The translations under genes and the position numbers were made by a program. The notes beneath the pieces are model-generated. The model was not told the origin of the DNA, did not search any database, and saw only the letters and a list, made by a program, of their open reading frames with translations. Below, one piece after another: positions 22,392-23,754 of a DNA stretch of 23,754 bases; position 1 is the stretch's first letter, and every line of letters starts with the position of its first letter. This DNA is from CAZHOV01 sp964534315 (GTDB lineage: Bacteria; Bacteroidota; Bacteroidia; Chitinophagales; Saprospiraceae), in assembly GCA_964534315.1 (NCBI GenBank), contig CAZHOV010000085.1, forward strand, positions 1-23,754. Direction: 5' to 3'.

Positions 22392-23669
22392 TCAGTTGAT
22401 TTCAATAATTTTCAGCGTAGTATTTCCGAGTGTAAGGATATCTCCGGGGACCAGCGGTTGGCCTTTCGAAGCATCTATGTTTATTCCGTTGACGAAGGTT
22501 CCATTTCGGGAATGGTTCCATTGTCGCGTTTCCTTAAGCCATTGTCCGTCTCGAATCACCCAGCAGTGTTGATCCTGGTGGCATTCCATTGTCGCATGGT
22601 GCCTGGAGATATAAGCGGAGAGTGTTTCTTTGATGTTCAGATCATTTTGAAAATGAGCGGTTGCTCTGCCGATCAAAAGGATCTTATTTTCTTTTTTCGT
22701 CAGGTGATGGTAGAGGTTGTAAGTCTTTCCGCTTTCTTCTCCATTCATTACTTGCAGTTGGAGTTGTAGAGACGTGGGCGTTGCTTTCTCTGTACGTCGG
22801 TGTCCGATTTTTTCAAGTATCTGTTCGATTTGTTGAAATCGTTTTTTCGGTTCGTTGCAAAGTGACTGTGTAATGATTTCTTGCCAGACTGGAGGTAGTT
22901 GCTTGTTGTATTGTTGTAAGGGGGTGATGATCCCCTGTTTGGCGCGCTTTAAATAAGGCCCCATATCTGCTTGTTTTTCCCATGGGCCAAAAGGAAAATG
23001 ACCACCGGAGAATAACTCGAAGCAAATAACCCCAAACGTAAAAATGTCGATAGCAGGTAGCAACGTTTGGTTGCGATGAACAGGTGAAAGCTGCTCGGGA
23101 GCCATATATACATAGCTTCCCAGTACATTTTCAGGTTTTCCGGCATCATTGACAACAGTGAGTTGCACGTTTAAATGTCCCGCAATGCCGAAGTCAGATA
23201 GTTTGGGGTTGTCCTGCTGGTCAAAGAGTACGTTTTCAGGTTTTAGGTCTCGGTGAATTTTTCCGTTTTCATGGAGTGTTTTCAGGCCTTTGAGTAGTTG
23301 TTTGGCAATTTGGGTACCTTTTTTTGTGGTTATCCCCTCAGTAATTCGATCCCGAAGACTCCCGTTCGGGCAATAATCCATGGTGAAATAGGGGCATCCC
23401 TTGAAGTTTCCGTAAGTATGGGTTTTCACCAGGTAAGGGCTATTGATCTTTCCGGTTTCATATTCCAGCCTGAATCGAGCCAGGAGATTTTTCTTTGCGT
23501 GTTCCGGCACTGTCCAGATCTTTAGCACTTTTAGTGCCCAGGTATTTCCCGTATCGATCTCCTTCACCTTAAAGACTTCTCCGAAGGATCCCTCGCCGAG
23601 TTTTTCTTCCAATAGATATTGGTCGATCGTACTTCCCGGGCTTAATTGATATGTTGATTTGGAGGACAC
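22392..23669 (-). CDS. Cytoplasmic Ser/Thr protein kinase with C-terminal FHA domain
   Basis: 425 residues, no TM segment. The start is GTG at 23667-23669; a stop in frame at 23685-23687 leaves no ATG upstream. The kinase domain (about 18-280) has KLGEGSFGEVFKV, K47 in WALKVL, the catalytic loop IHRDLKPENVLF (H139-R140-D141), SDFG at 158-161, GSYVYMAPEQ and IDIFTFGVICFE, so it looks active. Residues about 303-425 form an FHA domain: ILLIGRAT, SAYISRHHATMECH, NGTFVNGINID and PGDILTLGNTTLKI, with the Gly-Arg, Ser-Arg-His and Asn residues that bind phosphothreonine. Such a protein both writes and reads phosphothreonine. It is the first gene of the operon inside this window, 46 bp upstream of the MotB/TolR-like gene. 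Confidence 0.93.
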   Translation of the reverse strand: MSSKSTYQLSPGSTIDQYLLEEKLGEGSFGEVFKVKEIDTGNTWALKVLKIWTVPEHAKKNLLARFRLEYETGKINSPYLVKTHTYGNFKGCPYFTMDYCPNGSLRDRITEGITTKKGTQIAKQLLKGLKTLHENGKIHRDLKPENVLFDQQDNPKLSDFGIAGHLNVQLTVVNDAGKPENVLGSYVYMAPEQLSPVHRNQTLLPAIDIFTFGVICFELFSGGHFPFGPWEKQADMGPYLKRAKQGIITPLQQYNKQLPPVWQEIITQSLCNEPKKRFQQIEQILEKIGHRRTEKATPTSLQLQLQVMNGEESGKTYNLYHHLTKKENKILLIGRATAHFQNDLNIKETLSAYISRHHATMECHQDQHCWVIRDGQWLKETRQWNHSRNGTFVNGINIDASKGQPLVPGDILTLGNTTLKIIEIN

Positions 23670-23675
23670 CTTTTC

Positions 23676-23730
23676 AATGAATAATTAGTAATGAATAATT
23701 TTATTAACTGATCTTTCGCAAGCGAAAGAT
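23676..23730. other. Direct repeat and hairpin upstream of the kinase operon
   Basis: AATGAATAATT occurs twice (23676-23686 and 23690-23700, period 14). To its right, ATCTTTCGC (23711-23719) pairs perfectly with GCGAAAGAT (23722-23730) with AA between. There is no T tract on the minus strand, so a terminator of an upstream gene is not certain; it may equally be an operator or leader element of the operon. Confidence 0.5.
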
Positions 23731-23754
23731 TTGTAAAATTGCAAAATATTATTA

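Noticed and set aside
17201..23669. Zorya defence system
   Set aside because: MotA/MotB-like proteins are present, but the channel protein lacks a long cytoplasmic tail, the partner lacks an OmpA-like domain, and no helicase or nuclease is seen.
17201..23669. Type VI secretion regulatory cluster (PpkA/PppA/Fha)
   Set aside because: Kinase, phosphatase and FHA fit in part, but no structural secretion gene is in the window and a MotA/MotB-like pair is not part of such clusters.

Overview
The window looks like chromosomal DNA of a Bacteroidota bacterium, probably of the Saprospiria/Lewinella type. This is inferred from gene content: a type IX secretion (T9SS) C-terminal sorting domain, a DUF6089/PorG-like barrel, an OmpP1/FadL-like barrel, an archaeal-type ProS, TAnnTTTG-like promoter elements and little Shine-Dalgarno signal. 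No tRNA, rRNA, CRISPR array, integrase or insertion sequence was seen.

Left part (1-8000): a BlaI/MecI-type repressor runs off the left edge, with two ACGACA-N2-TGTCGT dyads upstream. Next, on the minus strand, come an outer-membrane FadL-like barrel and a secreted low-complexity protein with its own intrinsic terminator. proS reads the other way. Directly after its stop codon, in the same frame, lies the C-terminal catalytic half of an SM-20/prolyl-hydroxylase-like oxygenase. ligA converges on it.

Middle part (8000-17200): an XRE-like HTH protein with a possible effector-associated C-terminal domain; an unusual perfect palindrome; a T9SS-exported protein with one CxxCH motif; a PlsC-type acyltransferase. 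A plus-strand run follows: membrane-anchored CotH/lamin-tail protein, START-domain protein, and a Kir-type potassium channel whose frame is broken at a run of seven T. An M20 amidohydrolase and a DUF6089 barrel protein lie on the minus strand.

Right part (17200-23754): the most interesting region. It is a tight minus-strand operon, in transcription order: cytoplasmic Ser/Thr kinase with FHA domain; a MotB/TolR-like single-TM protein with coiled coil and an unrecognised periplasmic domain; a MotA/TolQ/ExbB-like channel protein; a PP2C phosphatase with TM helix and periplasmic SPOR-like domain; and a transmembrane Ser/Thr kinase with a periplasmic tail. It has the parts for a phosphorylation circuit (two writers, one eraser, one pThr reader) around an ion-driven 5:2-type stator unit, with three members reaching into the periplasm. 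I know of no described system with exactly this composition. The operon may continue beyond the right edge.
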